Source: Macrosoma leucophasiata
Lineage: Eukaryota; Arthropoda; Insecta; Lepidoptera; Hedylidae
Reading direction: 5' to 3'
Length of the DNA: 64,000 nucleotides
Assembly (NCBI GenBank): GCA_036365455.1
Contig: JAWQUS010000030.1
Location: forward strand, 20,480,001 to 20,544,000
Numbering within the stretch: position 1 is the first letter of the stretch; each line of letters opens with the position of its first letter. This document shows, piece by piece, positions 29,523-40,484 of the stretch. Below the pieces are notes generated by a model. The model did not search any database, was not told where the DNA came from, and worked only from the letters and a program-made list of their open reading frames with translations. Made by a program: the position numbers and the translations under genes.

Positions 29523-30761
29523 AGATAAGCAACACTAGCTAAATTGCGTTTACGAATAAGGGGGGTCAGTTATCATTATTTTCATATTCATAGATGTAGT
29601 CATTACTAAATGCGAGCTGAGAAACTAGATATATCACAGCAAAAACAACTAGTGATTGTTTCCCACTCTCTTTTCATAATAGTATCTCAACTATACCAAA
29701 ATACAACGTAGCGTAAACACTGGGCTTACAAAACAAAATGTTTTAGTTTCAAATGTAATCGCTTGCATTACGGAGATTAAGCTCGTTTTAAGGTTAAACA
29801 GGGTTTTAAATAACTCCAGGATAAACTAATTGAAGTAAGCCACGCTAATCCCTTAAATGTCTCTGCCGTCTTCAAAGACGTGCCGTAATTAATCGGAAGT
29901 TTATTTTGTACGAAACTAATATCAGTAACAGCTAAGTCTAAAACGGATTTCTAAAGCCGTAGCTTTTTGGGAACCTCTCAGCATCTGTTCCTTTACTAGA
30001 AGTTCTCAACCCTCCGTAGATTAGCGAGGGTACCAACTATTGTACTATGATGGCTTGACAGACAACCCCGAAAGATACTCAGTCTCCGAGGAAAACTCTT
30101 CCTTAATACATATGAGTCATAAGAAAATATCTCCAGAACTCTTAGGAATTGCGAAATAGAGTCGAATTTCGAACAGTGTCAGGACAAAACCAGCAGCAAA
30201 ATTTAGAAGGTCTTTGTACGCAATCTCACGCTCGATGTCATTTTATCGTTATAATGTAAATTGAGTGCGAGGGAGAGGGAGCGGTGGGTGGGAGTGAGAC
30301 GTGAGATTGATGAAATTCATGAAGTGTTTGGGAATATTTTGTTCATGCGGTAGAATTTTGTTGGTTCCGTCGATCCTCCGTTTTATGATCCCGTCAGCCG
30401 GTTTATGACTGGAAAGGATTTGATTGCAATATGCTCGCGGTTAGATTTTAATTTACGATTTTTTCAATGTATGGCTTGGAGTGGTTTTATATTCAGATTA
30501 TAGCATTAAGAGATAGGAAGTTGAATATCAAGTTTAAGATGACTTTGTCTTAAAAATAGCTACATATCGAAGAGGTAACAGCAGGAGGTAGTCTATTTTA
30601 CTGCAGCTATTGTGCTGATTTTTGAAGCGATATTAAAATATTTAAATACTTCCTCAAGATAATAGAAAAATGTTTTTTTTTACAACTAACTACCAAACAG
30701 ACTTTAATAGTTGAAGTGTATGTAGCAACCCTCCGATAATGAATAGAGATGTAAAAGCATG
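29523..30761. other. Long unassigned stretch
   Basis: No repeat family or ORF recognised. A purine-rich segment (about 30255-30305, 'gcgagggagagggagcggtgggtgggagtgag') stands out. This is one of the longer candidate unique (host intron or intergenic) blocks. Confidence 0.4.
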
Positions 30762-31052
30762 TTTTTTTATGTTATTGAAGTGGCAAACAAGCACGTAGTT
30801 CACATTGATGTTAAGTGATGACTGCAGCCTATAGACACCCACACAAAGACCAAGGTCAAAATGCAGATGCGTTACCACTCCTGAGGCCTAAGGTGTTATG
30901 TCTCTGTGCCGGAAACTACAGGGCCGTACATTACCACCTGACCGGAACACGACTGTGCCGAACACCACCATTAGTAGCGGCAAGTATATTAAGTAATGCG
31001 GTGGTGCTTACGCCCGCGAGCTCTGTCACTGAAGCTCTACAACTAGTAAAAA
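30762..31052 (-). mobile_element. SINE family A, full length, subfamily 1
   Basis: 'gtttttttatgttattgaagtggc' to 'gctctacaactagtaaaaatg'. Strong match across the whole length. The 62- and 80-codon ORFs overlapping it are spurious. Confidence 0.85.
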
Positions 31053-31183
31053 TGTAGGTAGATGCGTTTCCACTTTTGAGGCCTAAGGTTTTACACCTCT
31101 ATTCGTTACAAACCGGATTACTATTTCAAATTACGGATAACAAAACCGTGGACATTTAGCAGCAAGTGAGTACAGTACCTACC
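31053..31183 (-). mobile_element. SINE family A, diverged fragment, left of a MITE
   Basis: 'gatgcgtttccacttttgaggcctaaggttttacacctctattcg' to 'acatttagcagcaagtgagtacagtacc'. It is separated from its head (31436-31487) by the MITE at 31184-31420. Confidence 0.55.
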
Positions 31184-31420
31184 CAACAATTAATATTGCA
31201 CATCGATCCTGCGAAAGACACATCGGCTCGTATCGACTTCGTAGAGCGTTATCTCTGTTGGACACTGCCTACTTAAGCATTGACAGTCCGGTATTGGTCA
31301 AAACTTGATCAAAATGGTCGACAAAAGTCAAATAGGTACGGTGCGAAAGAGATGACGCTCTACAGCCCCGAAATAAGCCGATGTCCCCTTCCTAGGCTCG
31401 ATGTGCAATATTTATTGTTG
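31184..31420 (+). mobile_element. Long-TIR MITE, family F, copy 1
   Basis: Left end 'caacaattaatattgcacatcg' and right end 'cgatgtgcaatatttattgttg' are inverted repeats, and similarity extends over about 75 bp per arm ('gtagagcgttatctct' / 'agagatgacgctctac'). 237 bp in total with no coding capacity. A second copy lies at 47336-47571. It is inserted within a SINE. Confidence 0.65.
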
Positions 31421-31435
31421 AGCACTATAAGGAAC

Positions 31436-31487
31436 ACAATGCCCACACCCTCGAGCTTCATCACTCGTGCTCAACCACCAGTAAAAC
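31436..31487 (-). mobile_element. SINE family A, head fragment, right of the MITE
   Basis: 'aatgcccacaccctcgagcttcatcactcgtgctcaaccaccagtaaaac'. This is the head of the SINE split by the MITE. Confidence 0.55.
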
Positions 31488-31829
31488 AAATTACCTTACA
31501 AACAAATTACCATCAAAAGCACGTTATAAAGATATAAATAAAGATATAAGTGCTATAATTCCTCCGATTTTATGGTCTCCTGTGTTCACCGGTTATACGG
31601 TCGAGAGCGTCTGCTAACTCCACACTCCGTCTTGTCCCTGCCCTGATACAAATTCATGGGTAATTGTCATAAGTGGGTCATGTGAACGATGTTTTTAGTA
31701 CTTGCGGTCTCTTTACAAATAATTATATACTATGATACGTATAAATTTTAAGGAAAATACAAATTATGAGATATGAAACCATTAGTCATGAATTTGCTAG
31801 CGTCGGGACGTGACGGCCCTACCGCTCAC

Positions 31830-32070
31830 TTTTTTTATGTAATGGAAGTGACAAACAAGCTTGTAGTTCACATTGATGTTAAGTGATGACTGCAGCCTAT
31901 AGACACCCACAGAAAGACCAAGGTCAAAATGCAGATGCGTTAGCACTCCTGAGGCCTAAGGTGTTATGCCTCTGTGCCGGAAATCACAGGGCCATACATT
32001 ATCACCTGACCGGAACACGATAGTGCTGAATACTACCATTTAGCGGCAAGTAGGTTAGGTAATGCGGTGT
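31830..32070 (-). mobile_element. SINE family A, subfamily 1, head truncated
   Basis: 'tttttttatgtaatggaagtgacaaac' to 'taggttaggtaatgcggtgt'. Confidence 0.85.
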
Positions 32071-32192
32071 GTAAAGAATAGACCTAGCGGAAGAATATTC
32101 TACTACTGGAAAAGAATTCTGCCACTAGTGTAGTCAGTCTATTGAATGACAGTTAAGCCATTCCAATGGGGCGATAGATAGTGTAGCAATAA

Positions 32193-32460
32193 TTACTGGT
32201 GGTAGTAGGCGTAGGCACCACCGCATTACCTAATATAAACTTGCCGCTAAATGGTAGTGTTCAGCGCTATCGTGTTCTGGTCAGATGGTAATGTCCGGCC
32301 CTGTTATTTCCGGCACAGAGGCATAACACCTTAGCCTTCAGGAGTGGTAAAGCATCTCCATTTTGACCTCTGGTATTTGTGTAGGTGTCTACAGGCTGCA
32401 GTCATCACTTAACATCAATGTGAACTGCATGCTTGTTTGCCACTTTCATTGCATAAAAAA
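32193..32460 (+). mobile_element. SINE family A, subfamily 1, small head deletion
   Basis: 'ttactggtggtagtaggcgtaggcaccaccg' lacks the 'agctccagtgacggagctcg' segment. It ends 'tttcattgcataaaaaa'. It is in inverted orientation to 31830-32070. Confidence 0.85.
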
Positions 32461-32514
32461 GCAAGATGGGCAGGAACATCCTGCGATAAAACTACTGCTA
32501 TTGCGATCGCCTAA

Positions 32515-32612
32515 TCCACATGCCAAGCGTGGCGATAATGGAATATCCCTCTTATAAAGAGGGGAGGCTATAGTCCAGCAGTGGACATTATTCAGCTGAA
32601 ATTGTAAGATAT
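32515..32612 (+). repeat. RTE-B LINE 3' tail
   Basis: 'catgccaagcgtggcgataatgg ... gaggctatagtccagcagtggacattattcagctgaaattg'. Plus orientation, without a long (ATG)n. Confidence 0.5.
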
Positions 32613-32651
32613 GAGAAGACGATGTAACTGATAGTAACGTTTTTTTCATGA

Positions 32652-32878
32652 TGCAGTTCATGTGAATGTTCAGTGATGACAGAAGCCTATAGACATCTAC
32701 TTAAAAACAAGAGATCTAAATGCAGATGCGTTGTCAAACTCGAGGTTTAGGTTGTTTCTCGGTGACTAAAATTACGGGGTGAAACAATATGGAACTGGTT
32801 CTATTTGGAAGGCTATATAGCTGAACACTATCGTTTGACGTCAGATAGATTATGTAATGTGGCCGTACCTATGCTCAC
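32652..32878 (-). mobile_element. SINE family A, old copy
   Basis: 'gcagttcatgtgaatgttcagtgatgac' to 'gtaatgtggccgtacctatgc'. Strongly diverged, subfamily 2 type. Confidence 0.6.
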
Positions 32879-33112
32879 TGTTACGCTGGGTCCTGGGTTG
32901 GATTCTTGGGTCGGGAGCTACCAGCGATAAAGGTGTAAAATTCTGTATCTTTGGTTCTATTGGGATTTTCCCATTTTCTCTGAGTTTCCCAGTGTCTCGG
33001 AGTTTGGTAATGTGTGTCGAAATGTCAACAGGCTCGCCACTTGTTACATGGGACAAAAATGGTGTTTGTAAGAATTTACCTCTGCCTACCGCTTCATGGA
33101 TTACAGATATAA
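32879..33112 (+). mobile_element. SINE family B, 5'-truncated in the head
   Basis: 'gggtcctgggttggattcttggg' (B box with one change), 'ctattgggattttccc', 'gtctcggagtttggtaatgtg', 'caacaggctcgcc', then 'tacctctgcctaccgcttcatggattaca'. The ORF at 32857-33123 crosses it and is not a gene. Confidence 0.7.
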
Positions 33113-33199
33113 TTCAAAACTGATGCCTTAGATATTTTACTGCTCTGATGCAAATTAAATGACCATCTAAGTGGTATCTAGATACTACTGTTTAGTGGA

Positions 33200-33250
33200 A
33201 AATAGATCACTGCATGCTTTTTTGCCACTTTCATTAGGTACATAAAAAAG
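33200..33250 (+). mobile_element. SINE family A, 3' tail
   Basis: 'tcactgcatgcttttttgccactttcattaggtacataaaaaag'. Confidence 0.55.
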
Positions 33251-34782
33251 TTCAGGTTAAACAGTTGTCTTCGCAACCCGCTGCAGAAATTTAAGCACCA
33301 GTATTTGATTAAACTTATATTATTCTACAAAACCGAGCTACTGTAGAAAGAAGGACAAATATTCAAAGGTCAAAAAAATAAACACGCCAATATTTTAAAC
33401 GTGATAGACAACAAAAAAACCATTTGTTAAGCCGACCATACAACTAAAAAACAACTCGATTGAAACGCAAATGAAATATAGATAAAAAACGCTATCAATC
33501 TCCGTGCAGGAAATGAAAATTACCTTAAAATTAAAATAATGGTAACTGTATGGTGTACGGTAGGGGGGTTGGGAGTGTGCTGTCCACCAAATCTACCATT
33601 AACCGCACGTGAAATTGTAGGGAAGTAGGTTGGCTGTACATCACACTGATACTGTTTTCGATATAGCTTTTTGACTGTTTCTGTGACCACTGAAATAGGT
33701 GTTTGTTTAGATATGAATACTGCTCGGTCGAAGTTTTAAAATTTGATGCCTGGAATCGCATATTTATAGTGTTTTTTCTAATTGAAAGCATTCTCGGTGG
33801 CACTTATAAACAGAGATTCACTTTAAGAATGAATCGTGGAATCGTGCTTCTTTGAATGCATAATCCTATTTATTTCACCGAGTTTACGATTTAATCCCTA
33901 AATTTGATAACAATAAGAGAGTCTCTCAATAAATGAATAAATAAACAACTAACAAATGAAAATATTTATAAAAATGCCTATTTTAATAATCTTTACCCTC
34001 AGAGTTCCCAGATTTGAGCTTTATTCTCAGTAAATATTGCCAATAATACATATAAGAAAATGAAATAAATAAGCAGTCACTGGTGTCTTTTTTATGCGTT
34101 GAAGTTTTCGTAATACGAAATTTTCGTTTACTACAGACCAATTTTATTATAATCCAAAATGTAATATTATCTTAGCAAAGTATTCAAAATTACCCTCTCA
34201 ACATCAGTTATATGTCACTACGGTGTGATGGGTGGGCGTTTTTATGACCGATAAAATAAAATAGGGTCTGCTAATTATTGCCTTTCAGTGAATCGGATAA
34301 TGTGAGCTATTTTTCTGAGATTACATACTTTACCCTTACTGAGGTCCAAGATTTGGTAATAAATGGCCCTGTTAACGTTTTACTCATACCAAAAGTCGAA
34401 TACAATTAAAAAAAAACAAATTTTGTAATAATGTGGATGGTTGTTCTAGGTGCAAGTGCCCACTCTTGGAGTAAACGTTTTCTGCAGAGAAACATATAAT
34501 ATAATATTTTCGGCTTCAAATCAAAAGTCGAGGACCTTTATAATGATTTTGCGTTTTTTCCTTTCCTAAGTTTGAAGATTTCTAATAACACACTCGAAGT
34601 TCGTAAATCTACCCGAAGGCACATAATAGCATAATCTAGATCTAATGCAAATCATGTATGTATATTTTGCCTATGATTAATCATAGATGCATAACAGCAA
34701 GCAAACCAGTAAATGCCGCAGGTTGAGTCTCTAAGTATATGATGACCACCACGTTATGATGTTCTCTTTAGATAATGATTTT
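33251..34782. other. Unassigned AT-rich stretch
   Basis: No repeat family, domain or RNA gene recognised over about 1.5 kb. The 90-codon minus ORF at 33531-33803 has no recognisable domain. Confidence 0.4.
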
Positions 34783-35012
34783 GGTAAACAAGCACGTACA
34801 CATGGACCTGTAAGTGATGGTTGCAGCCTATAGCGATATCTGTCAATGTTAATGGCCAAAATGCAGAAGCGTTGCCACCCCTTAGACCTAAATTATTTTA
34901 CCTCTATCCTTATATCACGGGCCTATACATTATCTCTATTTTTAGCACATAGATCAGGTAATGAGGTGATGAATATGCTTTCGAGCTTCAGTATTGGAAA
35001 GCTACCATAAGT
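34783..35012 (-). mobile_element. SINE family A, old copy
   Basis: 'aaacaagcacgtacacatggacctgtaagtgatggttgcagcc' to 'tcgagcttcagtattgg'. Heavily diverged. Confidence 0.55.
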
Positions 35013-35720
35013 GAGGTGCTATCCCCAAAGCAATATAAGGTACATGGTAACGTATCTCACACTATTTTAGGAGTAACTGCATCTGTTCAAGGTTATCGAG
35101 TTTTTGTGCTTAACAGTCCCTCGAATTATGAGAATGGAACCAGTACAAAACAGTACTTCAAGACAATTCAAATTTGAATACATAACACTTGCATCTCAAT
35201 TCCCAATGTGACAAAGAGTACTCAATCAAATGCATTACATAACTGGACTGCAACCCTTCATCTGACCAGCCGTTCCCACAATCGGGACCCTCGTGATTCA
35301 TTTAAAGCTGGGATAAAATCCAACCTATTGTTACACACATACGAACATAATTTGGAGTTGCATTATTTGGAAAGTTACCGTGGTGCTGTTGTGTTACAAA
35401 AATGGAATCATAAAGGTCCAATGATCCAACGTGCACATTTGCTGCGAGATGTTAATATTCATACATATTCATACCATGGTTAGAAGTTAATGGTTGAAAA
35501 AAAAAAGAAAGTAAAACGATTAGGATCCTTTTATGAAGACTTGCTCAGTACTTGCTCAGATTATTATACAGTAGTTTTACTTAATTGGGAATTTGAAAAT
35601 AAAAAATGAATTTATTTTTTTTATGTTTTATAAAACTTTGTTATTAATTGTATTGATGTGTCATGCGAAAACAGTTTTTTTTTTTAATTATACGCAATTA
35701 AAAGTTGATAAAATTTAAAT
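35013..35720. other. Unassigned; contains a 91-codon ORF of unknown status
   Basis: The plus ORF at 35208-35483 (begins MTKSTQSNALHNWT) has no domain I recognise and no repeat homologue in the window. Composition is not distinctive, so I do not call it a gene. Confidence 0.25.
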
Positions 35721-35726
35721 AAAAAT

Positions 35727-35775
35727 CACGTGACTATGAACGCGCCACGATTGGTTACCCCTAATTGTGACGTCA
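35727..35775 (+). promoter_or_regulatory. Candidate promoter elements upstream of a relic first exon
   Basis: CACGTG (E-box) at 35727-35732, an inverted CCAAT (attgg) at 35750-35754 and a perfect TGACGTCA (CRE-like) at 35768-35775 cluster within 50 bp, about 110-160 bp upstream of the ATG at 35887. The clustering and position fit a promoter. Function is inferred. Confidence 0.35.
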
Positions 35776-35886
35776 TAATGTTATAGCTGTTCAAGAATAG
35801 TACAGCGTTTACGGCGATAACATGTGACTTGACAATAATATCGAAAATTTATTGCTAAAAAATTTATTAGTGGATTCCGTGTAGCT

Positions 35887-35994
35887 ATGTGTTACAAAGG
35901 ATTTATAAAGGCAAAGTCTGATAATATTCCTGATGTTTATGATAACCAAATATGTGACAAATGATGTTCGGTTCAATTCTGCTGAAGTTCGAAA
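35887..35994 (+). pseudogene. Relic first exon of a YqaJ-family-like transposon or virus-derived gene
   Basis: Starts ATG with MCYKGFIKAKSDNIPDVYD, and after a one-base frameshift near 35952 continues NDVRFNSAEVRK. It ends at AAA|GTAAGT (35995), a good splice donor. From memory, 'FIKAKSDNLPEV...F.SAE.R..K' opens a large family of lepidopteran proteins carrying a YqaJ-like recombinase domain downstream. No downstream exon is visible, and the frameshift plus an in-frame TGA mean it is decayed. Recognition rests on about 35 residues. Confidence 0.35.
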
Positions 35995-36145
35995 GTAAGT
36001 AAGTTAAATCTATACATCTATACAAATAACTAAAATTGGAGTGTCTGTTTGTAATATTAAAATAACCGCTTTTTACTAAATGCATATGTATGTATACACG
36101 GTACATATACCAAAACAACATTTTTTACTATTTTTGTCTGTTTGT

Positions 36146-36590
36146 CTGCTTGGCGGGGCTAATCTTGGGAACGGCTGGACCGATTTTGACGAGACTTTCA
36201 CTGGCAGATAGCTGATGCTGACGCTACTTTTATCTCCGTACATCCATACATACATAAATACCTACATACAAATAAGTATAATTGGAGTGTATCCGACTTT
36301 GACGGTACTTCCTTGGATAGGTAGCTGATGTAATAAGGAGTAACTTTTATTTCCATACATCCATACATACCTACATACAAATAAGTAGAATTGGAGTGTA
36401 TCCGAATTTGACTGGACTTCCACGGGTAGGTAGCTGATGTAATAAGGAGTAACTTAGGCTACTTTTATCTCCATACATCCATACATACCTACATACAAAT
36501 AAATAGAATTTTAGTGTCTCCGATTTTGACGGGACTTTCACTGGCAGATAGCTGTTGTAATAAGGAGTAACTTAGGCTACTTTTATACTA
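36146..36590 (+). repeat. Tandem minisatellite, period about 117 bp
   Basis: Three and a half units. The 'catccatacatac' landmark falls at 36241, 36358 and 36476 (spacing 117, 118). Each unit contains 'gtagctgatgtaataaggagtaact' and 'tccgattttgac'. The first half of a unit ('cggctggaccgattttgac') resembles a common lepidopteran retro-repeat. Confidence 0.75.
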
Positions 36591-36672
36591 GTTGCGCCCA
36601 CGACTTCGTCCAGGTAGATACTGACAATCATATTTTTTCTCACGTGGACGAAGTCGCGGGCATAGCTAGTAA
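36591..36672. repeat. Inverted pair of CTAGT...CGACTTCGTCC repeat heads
   Basis: 'actagttgcgcccacgacttcgtcc' is followed about 30 bp later by its near reverse complement 'ggacgaagtcgcgggcatagctagta'. Two heads of the CCCGCG-type retro-repeat face each other. Confidence 0.55.
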
Positions 36673-36708
36673 GTAATAAAAATAGTGTTATGAAATACTC
36701 GTACTTAC

Positions 36709-36903
36709 ATCGAAATGATCTTCACAACAAAAAATAATCGATTTTGTTTTTGGATTATCACGGTGCACTGCTTGAAACCATTTATTTCGACGTTTTTCAT
36801 CTTGGGAAACATTTAAAAACTTTTTACCAGGAGTTATTTTTGTAGTATTCGTACATAATGGTACAAAACAAGAACGATAACTTTTAAGATTCGACATTTT
36901 CAA
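36709..36903 (-). pseudogene. THAP-domain first exon, isolated
   Basis: The frame MKMSNLKSYRSCFVPLCTNT continues to W43 and ends FCCEDHFD. The C-x4-C ... W ... C-x2-H layout (C12, C17, W43, then C and H in CCEDH) is a C2CH THAP zinc finger, a DNA-binding module of P-element-type and related transposases and derived regulators. At 36708 the sequence is GAT|GTAAGTAC, a strong donor, so this reads as exon 1. No following exon with the AVPTIF-like box is visible within the window. It is probably a fragment of a domesticated or decayed THAP transposon. It converges with the exon at 35887-35994. Confidence 0.6.
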
Positions 36904-36918
36904 TATAAATTTGTGTTT

Positions 36919-37205
36919 TTAGAACAGATATCCCGGTCCTGGCACACCTCCTGTGCTTCTTCTGCATTCATCATTGTCTTCATACATGCACGCCCCTTCC
37001 TAAGACTCTTGACCCCACTCTGAGACAGTATTCTTTGGTCAAGGTTTTGGTCTCCCTGCGCCTCTGCAGCCATCAACATTCGCATTGTATACCTACCGTC
37101 ATTCGCTGATTCGACATTTTTCCTACGTGTCCTAACCATCGGAGTATGCCTTTTTTTTCATTTTTACACATATTTTCAGACACACAAATCCTCTTTCTAC
37201 GGCTT
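36919..37205 (-). pseudogene. RTE-A LINE remnant
   Basis: The minus strand encodes 'GVKSLRKGRACMKTMMNAEE' and QEVCQDRD, parallel to 'GVKSLRNRRACMKRMMKVDE'/AREVCQNRD at 49450-49540. The upstream part is diverged with stops (RMLMAAEAQGDQNLDQRIL). It lies just upstream of the THAP exon. Confidence 0.55.
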
Positions 37206-37704
37206 CATTTTAAATAATGGAACAGGTGAAGAGAAGAACCTGGAACATATTTTAATATAAGGTCCTTATGGATGAAAAATAAGGGATGAACGAATTTGAA
37301 CACGAACAATGTACAGCGTAAATGAGCTTAAAGTATCTGAGAAGACAGCGATCAATGTATGGATGAGTGTAGAAAACGTATGTACCCAAGACAAACAACT
37401 TGCACAGCAGGTTACGGAGATAAGGGACAAAAAAGGGAACAGTGGGTGTCGGGTTGCGGGTTGCGGGTAGCGGGTTCATATCCATTGTGTGATCTTTATT
37501 GTGCTGTTCGAGACTTATCTTGTTTCCCGCTTGTAAATGCGATTGAATCTTGAAGAACCTGATTTGATTGATTGTAAAAAACTTTGAAGGATGGTATTAT
37601 AAAACAGATATTATCGTAGATTTTTTTATTAAAATCGATTGTTATTTTAATAGTTTGATTGGCAAGAATCACAGAGATGGAAAGACTTTTTGAAATGGAG
37701 ATAG
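37206..37704. other. No gene recognised; short GC-rich direct repeat
   Basis: 'gggttgcgggttgcgggtagcgggtt' at 37445-37472 is a small tandem repeat of a 7-bp unit. The two opposing ORFs have no domains. Confidence 0.3.
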
Positions 37705-37806
37705 CACTGGTACTTGTGTCGAGGGCGTAAGAACCACTGCATTACCTAATCAATCTGCCGCCAAATGGCAGTGTTCAGCATTATTGTGTTCCAGTTAAAT
37801 GGTAAT
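37705..37806 (+). mobile_element. SINE family A, head fragment, subfamily 2
   Basis: 'gtcgagggcgtaagaaccactgcattacc' to 'gttccagttaaatggtaattt'. Confidence 0.65.
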
Positions 37807-37889
37807 TTAGAAGAGGACCATTCATTTCTAAATCCTACTTAATACTATAAATGTAAAGGTTTGTGAGTATGGATGGGCGGATATTTGTT

Positions 37890-37941
37890 ACTCTCACCAA
37901 AAATAAAGTACACACGCGGACGAAGTCACGGGCAAAAACTA
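37890..37941 (-). mobile_element. CCCGTGACTTCGTCCGCG retro-repeat head
   Basis: 'acacgcggacgaagtcacgggcaaaaactagtttc' is the complement of the CTAGT...CCCG(C)GACTTCGTCCGCGTG head. Confidence 0.5.
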
Positions 37942-38032
37942 GTTTCAAATAATTATGAACAAAAGCACTTACAATTTTATGCAGAAAGAAATGGCTCGTT
38001 TAATAGTACAATTTAAATATTATTTTTACGTA

Positions 38033-38334
38033 GGGACCGTTTAAGTATTACGTAACGCAGTTTAGGGGGAAGGGGGGTTTTGTAAAACGTTACGATGCGT
38101 TACAGGGACAGGAGGGGGAGTTCGAACAACGCGTTACGTACCATTTTTTTAAATTCAAAATCAGGGAATTAAATATACCTATTTCTTGTTAAAATGTTCA
38201 TTTAGGTGTTCCGTGACCTTTTGAAAGGGGGAGGAGGGGTAGTTATATAACATCGTTACGGCACGTTACATGGGGTTGAGGGGGAAGTGTTAAATATCTT
38301 CAAGAATTGCGTTTTGTAATACTTGAACGAGGAC
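38033..38334 (+). mobile_element. MITE with 'GACCGTTTAAGTATTACGTAACGC' ends
   Basis: The left end 'gggaccgtttaagtattacg' and the complement of the right end ('tcgttcaagtattacaaaacgc') pair imperfectly over about 25 bp. The interior has purine-rich blocks ('aggggggtttt', 'gggggaggaggggtag') and GTTACG repeats, a layout seen in MITEs of many insects. About 300 bp, no ORF. Confidence 0.55.
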
Positions 38335-38639
38335 ATACCTGTTCATCCGTTTATTCAGGTTATACAAATATTTCACACACTTGAGCTTATATTCAATGAG
38401 TAATATAACGACTACTTAGAATATGCACAGAATATTATAAATTGTAAATTGGTATAATTATTAATTTCGAAATAATACATTATTTGAAAAACAATTTTGA
38501 TTAAACTAAAAACTTTAATTATTTAATAAAGTTAATTTCACCATTACCAAGTAGTGTTCTAAGTTCAGTCGCTACTGGGAAGAACAGAATTACAGTATCT
38601 CTATAAAGTAAAAAATAAAACAGAAAATCTCATACATTA

Positions 38640-38775
38640 ATGGCCGAATACTCAAACGTCACTCAATTTTAAGCAACCGTCAAATGTGCGCTATCTCTGT
38701 CGTTTAAACGTGTTTTATAAAGACAGAAGACTTTTAAGTCCCACTTAGATTTGATTGACGTTTGAGTATTTGGCC
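38640..38775 (+). mobile_element. Palindromic MITE, family E, copy 1
   Basis: Ends 'atggccgaatactcaaacgtca' and complementary 'tgacgtttgagtatttggcc'. The interior 'tcaaatgtgcgctatctctgtcg' and 'ttaagtcccacttagattt' is shared with 60261-60394. 136 bp, TIR about 20 bp. Confidence 0.75.
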
Positions 38776-40484
38776 GATAGTCACCCAAAATACAGTTGAT
38801 GTGAACGCATACAGTGAATACATACTAAATCAATAAATAATCGGTTACGATGAAAAACAATATCGTCATCTAAAACTAATTTAAAAGTGACAAGTTTAAT
38901 TATACTTACTTCCTCACCCACCTGTTGTAATATTGATATCAAGTTATATAGAATCTGGTTTATAATAAATAGTATTTAATTTTGCGATAAACGTAAAAAA
39001 TAAATCTATTTTTATCGCGGACAAATTGTTTCATTAACATTAATTAACGGATCTTAAATAGACCTTGGATTTAAACGGTCAATGTTAACGGTATCTTTTA
39101 GTACTACTATCCTCGATTCGTGGACATCTAAAAGTGCTTGTAGCCTTGTTTTTTGGACTACTCTAGTAATCTTGTTGCCTAGCGATGAATTTTAGAGATT
39201 ATTTACATAAATAATCAGTTGAGTTTTTTCTTCTTACATTAAATTATCATGTGTAAAGTTTATATTGGTAATACAAGTAATTTAACACCAATAAACTAAT
39301 AATTACCGTCGAAATATCAAATAGGCATCAGCAAATAAAGAATTTTATTAAATACATATTTTCAGTTTAATATAAATTATTTATTACTTTAATCTTTTCG
39401 CCTACTGAGTCGTTTGAGTGTCCAGTGTTTCTAGGCTTGTAGCCTGAACATTAATGTCGATTTTCTAATGATACACTCATAATTAATACATAGCATACAT
39501 AGCTCTACTAGTCATCCAGCGGTGACAGGTCGGCCTTAGTTAAATTTTGCTTTAAAAGTAAAAATTTATTCTCATCTGTTCTATTTTTAATAAATCAAAA
39601 ATTAATGTTACGAAAAATTATCAAATTGAGTCGTGCAATTTTTTTATCGTTTATACTTTGGCAATCACTACAAATATCTCTGTAGCGGGATCAAAATACT
39701 CATACCAAAAATGAATAATATGATCTTTATCAAAATAAATACGTAACATAAAATATATATTTAAAAATCTTCCTCAATTTTTATCAGTTACATCAGTGAT
39801 TAATAAGATAGTAACAATACATAAATATATTTTTTTTACAGTAAACTAAAACAATAAATCATTATTTATTAAAATAACCAGAATCAGCCGTGAACGCACC
39901 TATACTTCTACAATTAAATACAATATCGCTTTATACTAATTGCTTTGACCCTGAAATATGGACACACCTCTTCTTACGTAATCGAAAAAAAAAACGTTAA
40001 GCAGCTCATGTCTTAAAACCTGTTGCTTTTTTCATGTATTATATTTGCATAGTGATTGTATTAAATTAATGTATAGATTATGACTAGATTAACATGACGA
40101 CTGACGGTGGAAAAGTTTTGGATATTCAACTGATTTTGGCAAGTTTTTTATTGTTTGTAGCTCGGTCGGGCACCAGAACGAAATATCATCATCCTTTTTA
40201 ATTTTCGCTAATTTGAAAGAAATGATTGAGGAAAACGTTGGTAACTTTAACGACTTTTTTGGTATTTCTGAATATAGAAAAATAGGAGAAATAGATTGAA
40301 ATATTTAAGAAGTGAAATGAGATGAACAAAAAGAACAAGAAATGTAGATCTTAGGGAAGGATTTGATTGAGATGATTAACTGAGTTACATTGAATTAAAC
40401 TGGAGGACGTACGCACGCAACACCTGTAGGTATAAGTAAATGATTACGTATATACTTTAACTGACCGTAGAATTAGGCACTTAG
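38776..40484. other. Unassigned AT-rich stretch
   Basis: About 1.7 kb of strongly AT-rich sequence with no repeat family or ORF recognised. One of the longest candidate unique blocks in the window. Confidence 0.45.

Noticed and set aside
35208..35483. 91-codon plus ORF
   Set aside because: No domain, no repeat homologue and no splice or promoter context.
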